Part shown: positions 30,515 to 37,968 of the stretch, piece after piece | Layout: every line of letters starts with the position of its first letter | Numbering within the stretch: the stretch's first letter is position 1 | Assembly: GCA_008330645.1 (NCBI GenBank) | Contig: VLTN01000096.1 | Location: 1-64,000, forward strand | Reading direction: 5' to 3' | Length of the DNA stretch: 64,000 nt | Source of the DNA: Cafeteria roenbergensis | Lineage: Eukaryota; Sar; Bigyra; Bicosoecida; Cafeteriaceae | Program-made: the position numbers and the translations under genes | The notes under the pieces: model-generated | Told to the model about the DNA's origin: nothing | The model's database searches: none | Seen by the model: the letters and a program-made list of their open reading frames with translations, nothing else

Positions 30515-31309
30515 ATGGATCGGTTTATTTTAAACTGGAAAGGAAACAAGTATCAAGAGACTAAAAAATACTTAAAAACATTCATTGAAAATAATAATTT
30601 TGATTATGTGGCGGAGCCATTTGGTGGAATCTTTGGGTTTTCTAGATATTACTACTTATTAAAATCAAACACAAAAACAAAATTTTTAATTAATGATATA
30701 GATGTGAATCTTATTAATTTTTATATATCACTACAAAAAGATTTTAATAAAACACTTGATAATTTAGAAGAACAATTTTTAAAGATTACAAAAGATTTTA
30801 AAGAAGATATAGAATTAACCCATTTTTTAAGAGAGAATAAAAAAAATAAAGATTATTATTTAATTACAAAAATAGCAGATTCTGTTAGTGGTTGTTTTAG
30901 TATTACCAAATTTAAGACTAAACTAAAAAATTTTAGAGTAAAAGAGAATGAATATAAAGACATGTTTAAAAGATGCGAATTTTATAATTTACCCGCGGAT
31001 GAGTTTATTAAAACTGTAAAAAATAAGAATGATGATATTTTATTTTATTTTGATCCGCCTTATTTTAATTCTAATAATACCGATTACGACAACAGCTTTA
31101 TGGATAAAAATAATTATTATGATGGTACCTCTATTTATATTAATATACTGGAAATTATGGAAACTACAAATTTAAAATGCTTGTTTGTTTTAAATAAAAT
31201 AGATGTTATTAATTATATATTTAAAAAATTTATATATTTAGAATATAAGGGACAATATCAAAACATCAGCAAAAAACCAAAACATCACATCGTCTATAAA
31301 AATTTTTGA
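30515..31309 (+). CDS. D12-class DNA N6-adenine methyltransferase (264 aa)
   Basis: The predicted enzyme transfers a methyl group from S-adenosylmethionine to N6 of adenine in DNA. The SAM-binding motif is EPFGG (residues 34-38) and the catalytic motif is DPPY (180-183), in the alpha order of Dam-like D12 enzymes (FGG before DPPY). The region between them is Lys/Asn-rich and probably holds target recognition. There is no paired restriction gene nearby; the GIY-YIG nuclease lies 2.3 kb away. It may protect virophage DNA in hosts carrying giant-virus restriction systems, which is inference. The frame is intact. Confidence 0.88.
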   Translation: MDRFILNWKGNKYQETKKYLKTFIENNNFDYVAEPFGGIFGFSRYYYLLKSNTKTKFLINDIDVNLINFYISLQKDFNKTLDNLEEQFLKITKDFKEDIELTHFLRENKKNKDYYLITKIADSVSGCFSITKFKTKLKNFRVKENEYKDMFKRCEFYNLPADEFIKTVKNKNDDILFYFDPPYFNSNNTDYDNSFMDKNNYYDGTSIYINILEIMETTNLKCLFVLNKIDVINYIFKKFIYLEYKGQYQNISKKPKHHIVYKNF

Positions 31310-31330
31310 TTTAAGGATAAAAAAATATTA

Positions 31331-31334
31331 TCTA
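31331..31334 (+). promoter_or_regulatory. TCTA box before the 211-aa unknown gene
   Basis: TTATCTAAGG, with the box 16 nt before the ATG at 31351. Confidence 0.72.
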
Positions 31335-31350
31335 AGGCATTATATATATA

Positions 31351-31986
31351 ATGGAAATATCAAGTGCAAGTGCGACAACTTCAGGAATTACAATGGCTCT
31401 AAATATCCTAACTCCTCTAGCGGTTCATACTTATCGGTCATGTATCCGCCCAAGAATCAGAAAGGTACAAAACATAAGAAAACAGGTTCTTTTACTCCCT
31501 CCAAAAGGTGGAAAAGGTTTTTTATATAACAAACTAAAAAACCAAAAGCAGTACATGGTTATAGATGTAGACGAGTATTTAACAAGCCTGGTCACTGAAG
31601 AGGAATTAAAAAGACTTAAGAATGCCAAGAAAAACGACTCATTTTTTGAACTAGATCTTTTATATTCAAGTTGTGCGGACAAAGTAAAAACATTTGTAAA
31701 AACTCAAATGAAAAATAATAAAAAATTAAAAGTTCTTTTTTTATCCTCTTCTTATACATGGGCCAGCTCTTTTTCACATGATGCGGTGTGCATTGCTGCC
31801 CCTGATAGCGAGTTTTTTAATAAAATTTTAGAAGATCACGACACAGAAAAACGGGAAGCCATACGAAAAGGAAGAGAGAGCTTTTTAGAATCTTTACCGA
31901 CTAAAAGTGTATGTACAACTTATCACTCTTATGAAGAACTTGAAAAAATGATAAGAAACCGTTTAAATATTTGTTATGCGGTATAA
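31351..31986 (+). CDS. Unknown EMALE protein (211 aa)
   Basis: I do not recognise the family. The N-terminal ~30 residues are moderately hydrophobic (ITMALNILTPLAVHTY), possibly a membrane-anchoring helix. A basic stretch follows, then an alternating strand/helix pattern (YMVIDVDEYL, KLKVLFLSSSYTW) that resembles an alpha/beta nucleotide-binding fold without a clear P-loop. The C terminus is helical. It has its own TCTA promoter and lies in the accessory-gene block between the methyltransferase and small frames. Confidence 0.7.
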   Translation: MEISSASATTSGITMALNILTPLAVHTYRSCIRPRIRKVQNIRKQVLLLPPKGGKGFLYNKLKNQKQYMVIDVDEYLTSLVTEEELKRLKNAKKNDSFFELDLLYSSCADKVKTFVKTQMKNNKKLKVLFLSSSYTWASSFSHDAVCIAAPDSEFFNKILEDHDTEKREAIRKGRESFLESLPTKSVCTTYHSYEELEKMIRNRLNICYAV

Positions 31987-31998
31987 TTAAATAAATAT

Positions 31999-32002
31999 TC
32001 TA
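31999..32002 (+). promoter_or_regulatory. TCTA box before the 58-aa gene
   Basis: ATTCTAGATT, with the box 11 nt before the ATG at 32014. It is good evidence that the small frame is a real gene. Confidence 0.68.
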
Positions 32003-32013
32003 GATTATTATAT

Positions 32014-32190
32014 ATGGACGGAGATGATAAAAAAAATTGTGAAATGATATTTGAAACACTAAGAGAGCTAGAGAAATTTAGATATTATTTTATAGATGAT
32101 GATAAAAAAAAGGCATGGAAAAGTTTAAAACAGATGAATTATTTATTTAAACAGCTTTATTATAAAAGAAATTTTGGGAGATTAGTCTAA
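32014..32190 (+). CDS. Small EMALE protein (58 aa)
   Basis: This intact 59-codon frame starts MDGDDKKNCEMIFETLREL and ends KRNFGRLV. It has acidic, then helical and basic character, and a properly spaced TCTA box with an A/T spacer precedes it. Function is unknown. It could be a small structural or regulatory protein. Confidence 0.6.
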   Translation: MDGDDKKNCEMIFETLRELEKFRYYFIDDDKKKAWKSLKQMNYLFKQLYYKRNFGRLV

Positions 32191-32218
32191 TTAAAAATTA
32201 TTTTCCAATTATTTTTTA

Positions 32219-32507
32219 ATGAGAGTTTATAGTGATATACCGCAACATCTAAAAGATTTTATAGAATTTTTAAAAAATAATAAAATTAAGGATTTTAGTC
32301 TGTACGCATTTATGGGTTATCTAACATTATTTAGAAAACTAGAAAAAACCCAAACAATATCAAAGCGAAGACATAAATAAATTAATAAAAGATTATAAAA
32401 GATTTAAGAGCTATATAAAATCTTCTATACTTCAAACTAATGATTATAATTCAAGTGAATCAAGTGAAAGCGACAGTGACAGCATTGAATCAGAAACCAT
32501 TTTTTAA
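32219..32507 (+). pseudogene. Small EMALE frame with acidic/serine tail (about one break)
   Basis: The stretch starts MRVYSDIPQHLKDFIEF and ends in a Ser/Asp/Glu tail (SSESSESDSDSIES). It lies between two promoter-bearing genes, but I see no clear TCTA box close to its ATG. It appears to carry about one break. Function is unknown. Confidence 0.45.
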
Positions 32508-32532
32508 AATATAAAATAATTTAAATTAATAA

Positions 32533-32536
32533 TCTA
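32533..32536 (+). promoter_or_regulatory. TCTA box before the 190-aa gene
   Basis: TAATCTAAGTTA, with the box 16 nt before the ATG at 32553. Confidence 0.75.
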
Positions 32537-32552
32537 AGTTATATTATATATA

Positions 32553-33125
32553 ATGTCTAATAATATCAAATTTCAACGGCGATTTAATAAAGAGGAAAAA
32601 CCCGAAGCCGTAAAGCTTTTAACCCCTGAAGAATCAAACATTTATTTTAAGGAAGAGTATGGAAAAATAAATAATTTAGAGGTTACGAACTTTTTACTAA
32701 CCCACGATCTAAACTGTAAAAAAATAAAATGTGATGAAATCAAGTGCTTAGAAATGGAAAGATTAAAAAGAGATTTTAAAGCCCTAAGTTCAAAAGTTTC
32801 AAATGTACAACCTTTAGAAGTATCAGGAGAAGTGAAACAAGATTTAAAATTAAATCAGAATAATATATTATCTTTAGATAAAGGGTTAAAGTTTGTTAAT
32901 GAGCTTAAAGCTGTAAAATTTAAAGATGATGAGGGCAATGATCATTATGGTTTGGTAAAAAGTGAAGTTGAAAAAATTAGTAAATTAGCAGGTGTTAATG
33001 TGGAACTTGTAAAAGAAAATAACCATTTAAGCGATAATCTTATTCCCCTTTTAATTAAATCAATTCAATCATTAAGCAAGCGGCTGGATGTTTTAGAAAA
33101 AGGTGGACCATCTTGGAATGATTAA
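32553..33125 (+). CDS. Short S74-chaperone-like coiled-coil protein (190 aa)
   Basis: The C-terminal half (DLKLNQNNILSLDKGLKF, then DHYGLVKSEVEKI) parallels the S74-type end of the fibre-like gene (SDLNKKKDVNDLTKGLDF, then YGLIAQEVE), followed by a terminal coiled coil (LIKSIQSLSKRLDVLE). The N-terminal half is short and charged, with no fibre repeats. It may therefore be a free-standing chaperone or a short spike partner of the fibre protein, and common origin with that gene is likely. The frame is intact. Confidence 0.65.
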   Translation: MSNNIKFQRRFNKEEKPEAVKLLTPEESNIYFKEEYGKINNLEVTNFLLTHDLNCKKIKCDEIKCLEMERLKRDFKALSSKVSNVQPLEVSGEVKQDLKLNQNNILSLDKGLKFVNELKAVKFKDDEGNDHYGLVKSEVEKISKLAGVNVELVKENNHLSDNLIPLLIKSIQSLSKRLDVLEKGGPSWND

Positions 33126-33155
33126 TAATAATTTATATTAACTTAAAAAAAATTA

Positions 33156-33159
33156 TCTA
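33156..33159 (+). promoter_or_regulatory. TCTA box before the 123-aa basic gene
   Basis: TTATCTAAGTATA, with the box 14 nt before the ATG at 33174. Confidence 0.75.
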
Positions 33160-33173
33160 AGTATATATATATA

Positions 33174-33545
33174 ATGAACTATACTTTGGACGATAATTTC
33201 AACTTTGTACCTATGGGTGCAGGAACAAAAACAAAAGCTCTTTTAAATAGAACTCAAAAACATAAAGGAACACTGGCAGCAGACATCAAAAACTTTGAAC
33301 AAACGGGACAAGTGGGCGGATTCCTTCTTGATTTCCTGGCAACTGGTGTCAATATGATTAAAAATGGAATAGAAGGTAAGAGATGGAGCGATAACACCGT
33401 TTTTAAAGGATTAGGCAAAGCAAAGACCAAACGTAAGGCCTCACCCGCACAAAAGAAACGCGGAGAGCTTATTAAGAAGGTCATGAAAAAGTACGGAGTG
33501 AGCCTTCCTGAAGCTTCTAAAATGATTAAACAAGCTGGACTCTAG
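33174..33545 (+). CDS. Small basic virion-type protein (123 aa)
   Basis: The N-terminal part reads FNFVPMGAGTKTKALLNR. A Gly/hydrophobic segment follows (VGGFLLDFLATGVNMI, residues ~48-63) and could insert in a membrane or be amphipathic. Then come a Lys/Arg-rich stretch (KAKTKRKASPAQKKR) and a C-terminal helix motif (YGVSLPEASKMIKQ) of a type seen in small DNA-binding virion proteins. A core-protein or minor-capsid role is inferred. The frame is intact. Confidence 0.6.
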   Translation: MNYTLDDNFNFVPMGAGTKTKALLNRTQKHKGTLAADIKNFEQTGQVGGFLLDFLATGVNMIKNGIEGKRWSDNTVFKGLGKAKTKRKASPAQKKRGELIKKVMKKYGVSLPEASKMIKQAGL

Positions 33546-33587
33546 AAAAGATTTAAAATTATAATTAATTTTTATAATTTTAGATAA

Positions 33588-34085
33588 TTACAAATCTTCG
33601 CGGTTTAATGCTGATTGGTGCTTTTTGCTTTTTAAATGATGTGATTTATTTTCATGTGTAAAACTTCCACCACATAACTCACAAATATTTTTTTTTCTTA
33701 ATTTTTCTTTGTTGGTTTGATTGTATTCTTTAACTTTTTCTAATAGTTGATCTCTGTTGTCTTGATAATATTGTTTACAATATTCTTTAACGGTTCTAGA
33801 TGGTATATTCTTGTTTACACATTTATAATTATCTATGTAGTACCGCTCCCGTTCTAAATAATTTAATTCTGTTGCTTCTTCCATCAGTTCAATCTTAACA
33901 TTTTCAGGAGTTGCTGCTCGTTCAAATAATACTCGTGATGTTGTACATGTGCCGCCTTTAACAAGCCATTGTTTATAATCGGCTTTATGTTTACTTAATC
34001 GTTGGTTTAATGGATGTTTAGTGCTTCCGTAATATACATTTTCGTGATCGGTTGAGTGTAATTTATAAATTCTTCTACCTTCCAT
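33588..34085 (-). CDS. GIY-YIG endonuclease with C-terminal zinc finger (165 aa)
   Basis: The predicted nuclease makes DNA nicks or breaks. The N-terminal GIY-YIG domain is visible as IYKLHS (residues 6-11) and VYYGST (17-22). A conserved Arg (about 29) lies in NQRLSKHK, and a Glu lies in the LERERYYI helix (about 75). A basic linker leads to a C2H2-like finger (CELCGGSFTHENKSHHLKSK). GIY-YIG genes are found in mavirus and in giant viruses, often as homing-type nucleases. The frame is intact and the gene converges on the basic-protein gene. Confidence 0.85.
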   Translation of the reverse strand: MEGRRIYKLHSTDHENVYYGSTKHPLNQRLSKHKADYKQWLVKGGTCTTSRVLFERAATPENVKIELMEEATELNYLERERYYIDNYKCVNKNIPSRTVKEYCKQYYQDNRDQLLEKVKEYNQTNKEKLRKKNICELCGGSFTHENKSHHLKSKKHQSALNREDL

Positions 34086-34096
34086 ATATAATAGAC

Positions 34097-34100
34097 TAGA
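34097..34100 (-). promoter_or_regulatory. TCTA box before the GIY-YIG gene
   Basis: TCTAGTC on the minus strand, 11 nt before the ATG. Confidence 0.7.
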
Positions 34101-34145
34101 GATTATTTATTTAAGTATGTTAAATTAATAATTCCTAGATGAAAT

Positions 34146-34431
34146 TTAATTTTTAGGCTGTTTTTTAGCCTGTTTTTTAGCCTCCTGTTTTTCCTTAAGT
34201 TTTGCTTTTAGCTCTTCAATCTTTACCTTAATCTTTTCTATTTCCTCCTCTGCTGTAGGTTTTACCCTTTTTGGTCTTTCTGGCTTGAGTTGTGGATGAA
34301 GCTTTTTAAGATGTTTCGTAATTTCCTTAAGGATTTCAAGAGAGGAATCGGGTGCGGTTTTCAAATATGTTTAAAAAAGATTGAGTTCTTAATTTAATTT
34401 GTACGGTGTGGTTGGTGTTATCTTCGGGCAT
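34146..34431 (-). pseudogene. Small Lys/Glu-rich coiled-coil protein (about one break)
   Basis: The C-terminal part is a strongly charged coiled coil (EEEIEKIKVKIEELKAKLKE) ending in a Lys/Gln-rich tail. The promoter-supported ATG lies at 34431 with a TCTA box 12 nt upstream, and the frame has about one break downstream of it. Function is unknown. It is flanked by two zinc-finger protein genes. Confidence 0.5.
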
Positions 34432-34443
34432 ATATAATTAAAC

Positions 34444-34447
34444 TAGA
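34444..34447 (-). promoter_or_regulatory. TCTA box before the coiled-coil gene
   Basis: TCTAGTTTA on the minus strand, 12 nt before the ATG at 34431. Confidence 0.65.
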
Positions 34448-34488
34448 ATATATTTTTAAATTAAACTTTAAATTGAATTTAAAAATAA

Positions 34489-34827
34489 TTATTCATTTTT
34501 TAATCTTTCTAATTCATCTTCCGCCTCTTTTAATTGTCTATTTAATGTTGCTTTAGATCTGGGGTGATCTGATTGTTCTAGATAATTTTTTAATTTTTCT
34601 ATCTTCTGCTCAATCTTTTTAATAGTATATTCCTTTTTAAATACAGGGTCGGTTTTTAGTCTATGTTTTAAGCCCGTACAATGCTTCTTAAATCCTAAAA
34701 AATCCACCTTACAATCGCAGTGCTCGCAGTAGGTTTTACCTTTTTCCACCCTCATTTTATGCCAATACATCCTATTATATTCGGGGGTGTTATTAACTCT
34801 TTTTTTGGGTTGTGAATCTTTATTCAT
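34489..34827 (-). CDS. Zinc-finger protein with C-terminal coiled coil (112 aa)
   Basis: A Cys2His2-like finger (YCEHCDCKVDFLGFKKH with a downstream CTGLKH) at about residues 33-55 is followed by a charged coiled coil (KKIEQKIEKLKNYLEQ). The finger resembles the one at the end of the neighbouring GIY-YIG nuclease, so the two may share an origin or a binding partner. It probably binds DNA, and its function is otherwise unknown. The frame is intact. Confidence 0.65.
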   Translation of the reverse strand: MNKDSQPKKRVNNTPEYNRMYWHKMRVEKGKTYCEHCDCKVDFLGFKKHCTGLKHRLKTDPVFKKEYTIKKIEQKIEKLKNYLEQSDHPRSKATLNRQLKEAEDELERLKNE

Positions 34828-34838
34828 ATATAATAATA

Positions 34839-34842
34839 TAGA
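34839..34842 (-). promoter_or_regulatory. TCTA box before the zinc-finger gene
   Basis: ATCTATATT on the minus strand, 11 nt before the ATG. Confidence 0.65.
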
Positions 34843-34878
34843 TTTTTTTATTTAACTAAAATTATTTTAACTAGAGTT

Positions 34879-36729
34879 TTAAATAAATTTCTTAATGTTT
34901 TTATTTATAATTTCTACATCGCCTTTTTTATCAAGTCTAACCCCGCCAAATTCATCGCTCAAAGTTAAATCTAATTCTTTAGAGCTTATCCATCCGTCAG
35001 TATGTACATACTTAATATATTTTTTTATGTGGCTGGATGATCTGGTTTAGTTTGTATCTTCCTTTTGCTGTTAAAAAAACACTAAACCGACCGCCTATAT
35101 CATTAGCATAAGCTTTGAAAGTGTCGGTTTTTTCTACTTGAATAACATCACTATATTCTAATTTCCTTAACTTATCCTTAAGGTGTAGCTCTAAAGGTTC
35201 GTTTAAAGTATCAGTATATAATAATTTAAATTTTCTTCTAGATATGGCACCCCATAAACAATTCATCGCCATTTTTGCCACTTTGCATCCTTGTTTTTGA
35301 TATGTCATAAAGCTTTTTATAATCTTTTCCTAGTCTTGATAATTGAATCCGTTTTCCTTCATACTGCATAAGGTTCCACCCGTCATTTTTTATTAAGTTA
35401 ATTTCTGCTTTCATGGTTTCCCTTATTGCGTTTAAATCGTAATGAGTATATAAATTATAGCGGTTAGCTTTAAATAATTTATTTTTGGTTTTAATTTGAC
35501 ATTTATAAATTCCATATGGTAAAATGTCGGGTAATTCTTCAATAGTTTTAAAGGTTGGTTTTGAAACTGGTACACTTAAGGTCAGTTGTAAATGCGGGTA
35601 AAATCTATTTATATCATACTCAAAAGCTTTTTTATAGGTTCCCGGTTTGGCATATCTAACACCTCCACCCATGGCCTTATTTAAAATTAATGCTTCTTCT
35701 TGTTCTATTGGTTCAGGTTCTACACCTTTAAAATTTTGTAAAAATATATCTTCGGCTAATTGTATAATATTATAGAATTTAAAGGGGTTATATTTTCCAT
35801 TAGATAATTCTTTTAATAAATTAAAATCTGTTTTTGTCATGTTGTAAAACTCTTTAATATCTTCATCATCTGGACATTTAATTTTTAATCCTTCTAAGGT
35901 TGTATACTTTGATTTATCTACATAAGTAAAAGTCGCACCATCCCATGCTCTTATTTTATTTTCATGATTTTGAAAAATTAATAATTTCTTTTCGGGTTCG
36001 TTATGGTAATGGCGGCAGTTTCCCTCGATCTGTTTTTGAAGTCTGGTACGTTTTTTCTGTCAATGAGTAATGACCATCTTTTAGGGTAATTCTTAAAGTT
36101 TCGGTATATTGCATACTGGATTCTCTAACATATGCTCCGCTTAAAATTATATTCGCTTTTATTTTTTCTTCTAATTGGTCTAATAATTCATAAGGTACCT
36201 TATCATTCTTTTTTAATTTTAAAAATTTCTTCATGTTTTGGGCTTGTTTCCATGGCACACGGTCCCCCATTGAATCCTGTAGACAATGATAAAGGCAATT
36301 ATTATATTTTCCATCACATCCCCCAGCATTTTGTGGTTTATCAACATAGAATACGGCAAACCCTGTGATTACATCTTGTACCCTGTGTTTTGTGTCGGGG
36401 TAATCATCAAAGAAACTATAAGTGTCGCCGTATAAGTTTCCGTCTTGTTTAACCTCAAAAAATCCGTGAGATATTGAAAAGCTTAGTTTATCGTCATATG
36501 TAAAACTTATTTGAAGCAGTTTATCTTGGTATTCGTCTTCCATTTTAAGTAGTTCGTTTAATATTTCTATTGTGGTGTTATGGTCTTCAGCTTGTTCCTC
36601 ATCTAAAATTTTATAATAATGAGCTTTTACTGGTTTCCCGTCCAGTTTTAGTTGTTTCTTTTCATCCTTCGGTGTTATATCTTGTATATCTAAGTTCCCA
36701 GCATAGGATTCTAATTCTTCATAGTTCAT
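34879..36729 (-). pseudogene. Protein-primed family B DNA polymerase (a few breaks)
   Basis: This would be the replicative polymerase of the virophage. Motif A (EYDINRFYPHL), a motif B region (KMAMNCLWG) and a motif C-like VHTDG segment occur in the right order, as in Polinton/mavirus pPolB enzymes. The N-terminal third carries acidic and aromatic segments and lacks obvious exonuclease motifs to my eye. The length of about 615 codons is close to mavirus. The gene has roughly three or four breaks and is described as a fossil. It diverges from the integrase gene across a regulatory-looking spacer. Confidence 0.82.
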
Positions 36730-36740
36730 TATATATACTA

Positions 36741-36744
36741 TAGA
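36741..36744 (-). promoter_or_regulatory. TCTA box before the DNA polymerase gene
   Basis: ATCTATAGT on the minus strand, 11 nt before the ATG at 36729. Confidence 0.65.
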
Positions 36745-36754
36745 TAAATAATTT

Positions 36755-36800
36755 TTCTTTAACCCATAATTTATTTTTTGTCCTAGAGATTATTTAAAAT
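36755..36800. promoter_or_regulatory. Internal copy of the inner terminal-repeat block
   Basis: The divergent spacer between polymerase and integrase contains TTTCTTTAACCCAT, then TTTTTTGTCCTAGAGATT. This is nearly the same as the inner part of the terminal repeats (39900-39936 and 14735-14775). The helicase gene is preceded by the same block at the right terminus. It therefore probably acts as a promoter or replication element rather than being part of the terminus only. Confidence 0.6.
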
Positions 36801-36824
36801 TTATAAAATATTTATATATTAAAT

Positions 36825-36828
36825 TCTA
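36825..36828 (+). promoter_or_regulatory. TCTA box before the integrase gene
   Basis: AATTCTATTATA, with the box 11 nt before the ATG at 36840. Confidence 0.68.
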
Positions 36829-36839
36829 TTATATATTAT

Positions 36840-37916
36840 ATGAGCAGTAATAATTTTTGGTTAAAACTAGCACAGGATTTGGGATTTGATAAAGAAGAAA
36901 AAATTTTAAAAATTTCTAAAGACCCTAATAAAGATTCATCGCCTAATCGTGTTAATGTTCCTGTTTTAAAACTAAATGTACAACAACAGGCGGACGTTCT
37001 ATATTTACCATCAGATAAAAACGGCTTTAAATATGTTTTAGTAGTGGCTGATTATAATAGAAAAATAGGAGCTTACCCCTTAAAAACATTAAACGGGGAA
37101 GAAATAGTTAAAGCATTTAAAGAAATTTATAAAAATGACGGTTTGACACCTCCCGCGATTATTCAATTTGATAACGGAACAGAGTTTAAAAATAAAAATG
37201 TAGTTGATTATTTCAAGTCTAAAAATTCATCTATTAAATATAATAAACCTTATAGAAGCCGTCAAAATGGACTGGTTGAGAATATTAATTTTATAATTGG
37301 AAAATTAGTCGGTGTTTATCAAAATAAAGGAATGTTAAAAAATAAGGAGTTTAAATGGGTTGATTTACTGCCCGACATTGTTAGAGTTTATAACAAATCA
37401 CAAGAAAATATTAAACCACCTGACAAGATGGAGTACCCTAAATGTAAGGGTGATGCTTGTGAATTATTAAAAGTAGATGATAAGGTACGAATTCCTTTAG
37501 AGCATCCCGTCCATCCTAAAACGGGGGAACCTTACCCAACTAAAAAATTTAGAAGTAACGATATAAGATATGACCCGAAAGTTTATGAAATAGAGAACGT
37601 AATTTTAAAACCTAATACTCCCCCTTTATATATGGTTAATCAAAAAGACAGAGTGGCATATACTAAAAAACAAATAGAACCCTTAAATAATGATGTTGAA
37701 AGTGAGAGTGAGGATGAGGAAGAAGAACTACCAGATGGAGTTTATAAAATTGAAAAGTTTTTAAATAAACGAAAACATAAAGGAAAGGTCCAATTTTTAG
37801 TAAAATATCAAGGTTTTGAAGAGGAAAAGGACCAGCTTTGGCAGGATAGAACTTTTTTAATTAGTGAGTTGGGGACGGATCAATTTAAGGAATTAGAAAG
37901 AGATTTTAAAAAATAA
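36840..37916 (+). CDS. Retroviral-type DD35E integrase with chromodomain (358 aa)
   Basis: This enzyme inserts the virophage into host DNA and explains the 5-bp target duplications seen here. The rve core has Asp52 (ADVLYL), Asp111 (QFDNGTEF) and Glu147 (NGLVENIN), which leaves exactly 35 residues between the last two. An acidic linker (residues ~280-297) leads to a C-terminal chromodomain (YKIEKFLNKRKHKGK, then VKYQGF). In Ty3/gypsy and Polinton integrases such domains steer insertion to modified histones. I do not see a complete N-terminal HHCC finger. The frame is intact. The gene converges on the helicase gene. Confidence 0.93.
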   Translation: MSSNNFWLKLAQDLGFDKEEKILKISKDPNKDSSPNRVNVPVLKLNVQQQADVLYLPSDKNGFKYVLVVADYNRKIGAYPLKTLNGEEIVKAFKEIYKNDGLTPPAIIQFDNGTEFKNKNVVDYFKSKNSSIKYNKPYRSRQNGLVENINFIIGKLVGVYQNKGMLKNKEFKWVDLLPDIVRVYNKSQENIKPPDKMEYPKCKGDACELLKVDDKVRIPLEHPVHPKTGEPYPTKKFRSNDIRYDPKVYEIENVILKPNTPPLYMVNQKDRVAYTKKQIEPLNNDVESESEDEEEELPDGVYKIEKFLNKRKHKGKVQFLVKYQGFEEEKDQLWQDRTFLISELGTDQFKELERDFKK

Positions 37917-37968
37917 ATTAGTAAATTTAATTATATTGTTTTGAATATAATTAAAGTTAGTTAATAAT

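Noticed and set aside
30515-34085. Restriction-modification pair made of the D12 methyltransferase and the GIY-YIG nuclease
   Set aside because: The genes are 2.3 kb apart, convergent, and separated by several unrelated genes. The nuclease has a homing-type layout with a zinc finger, so pairing is not supported.
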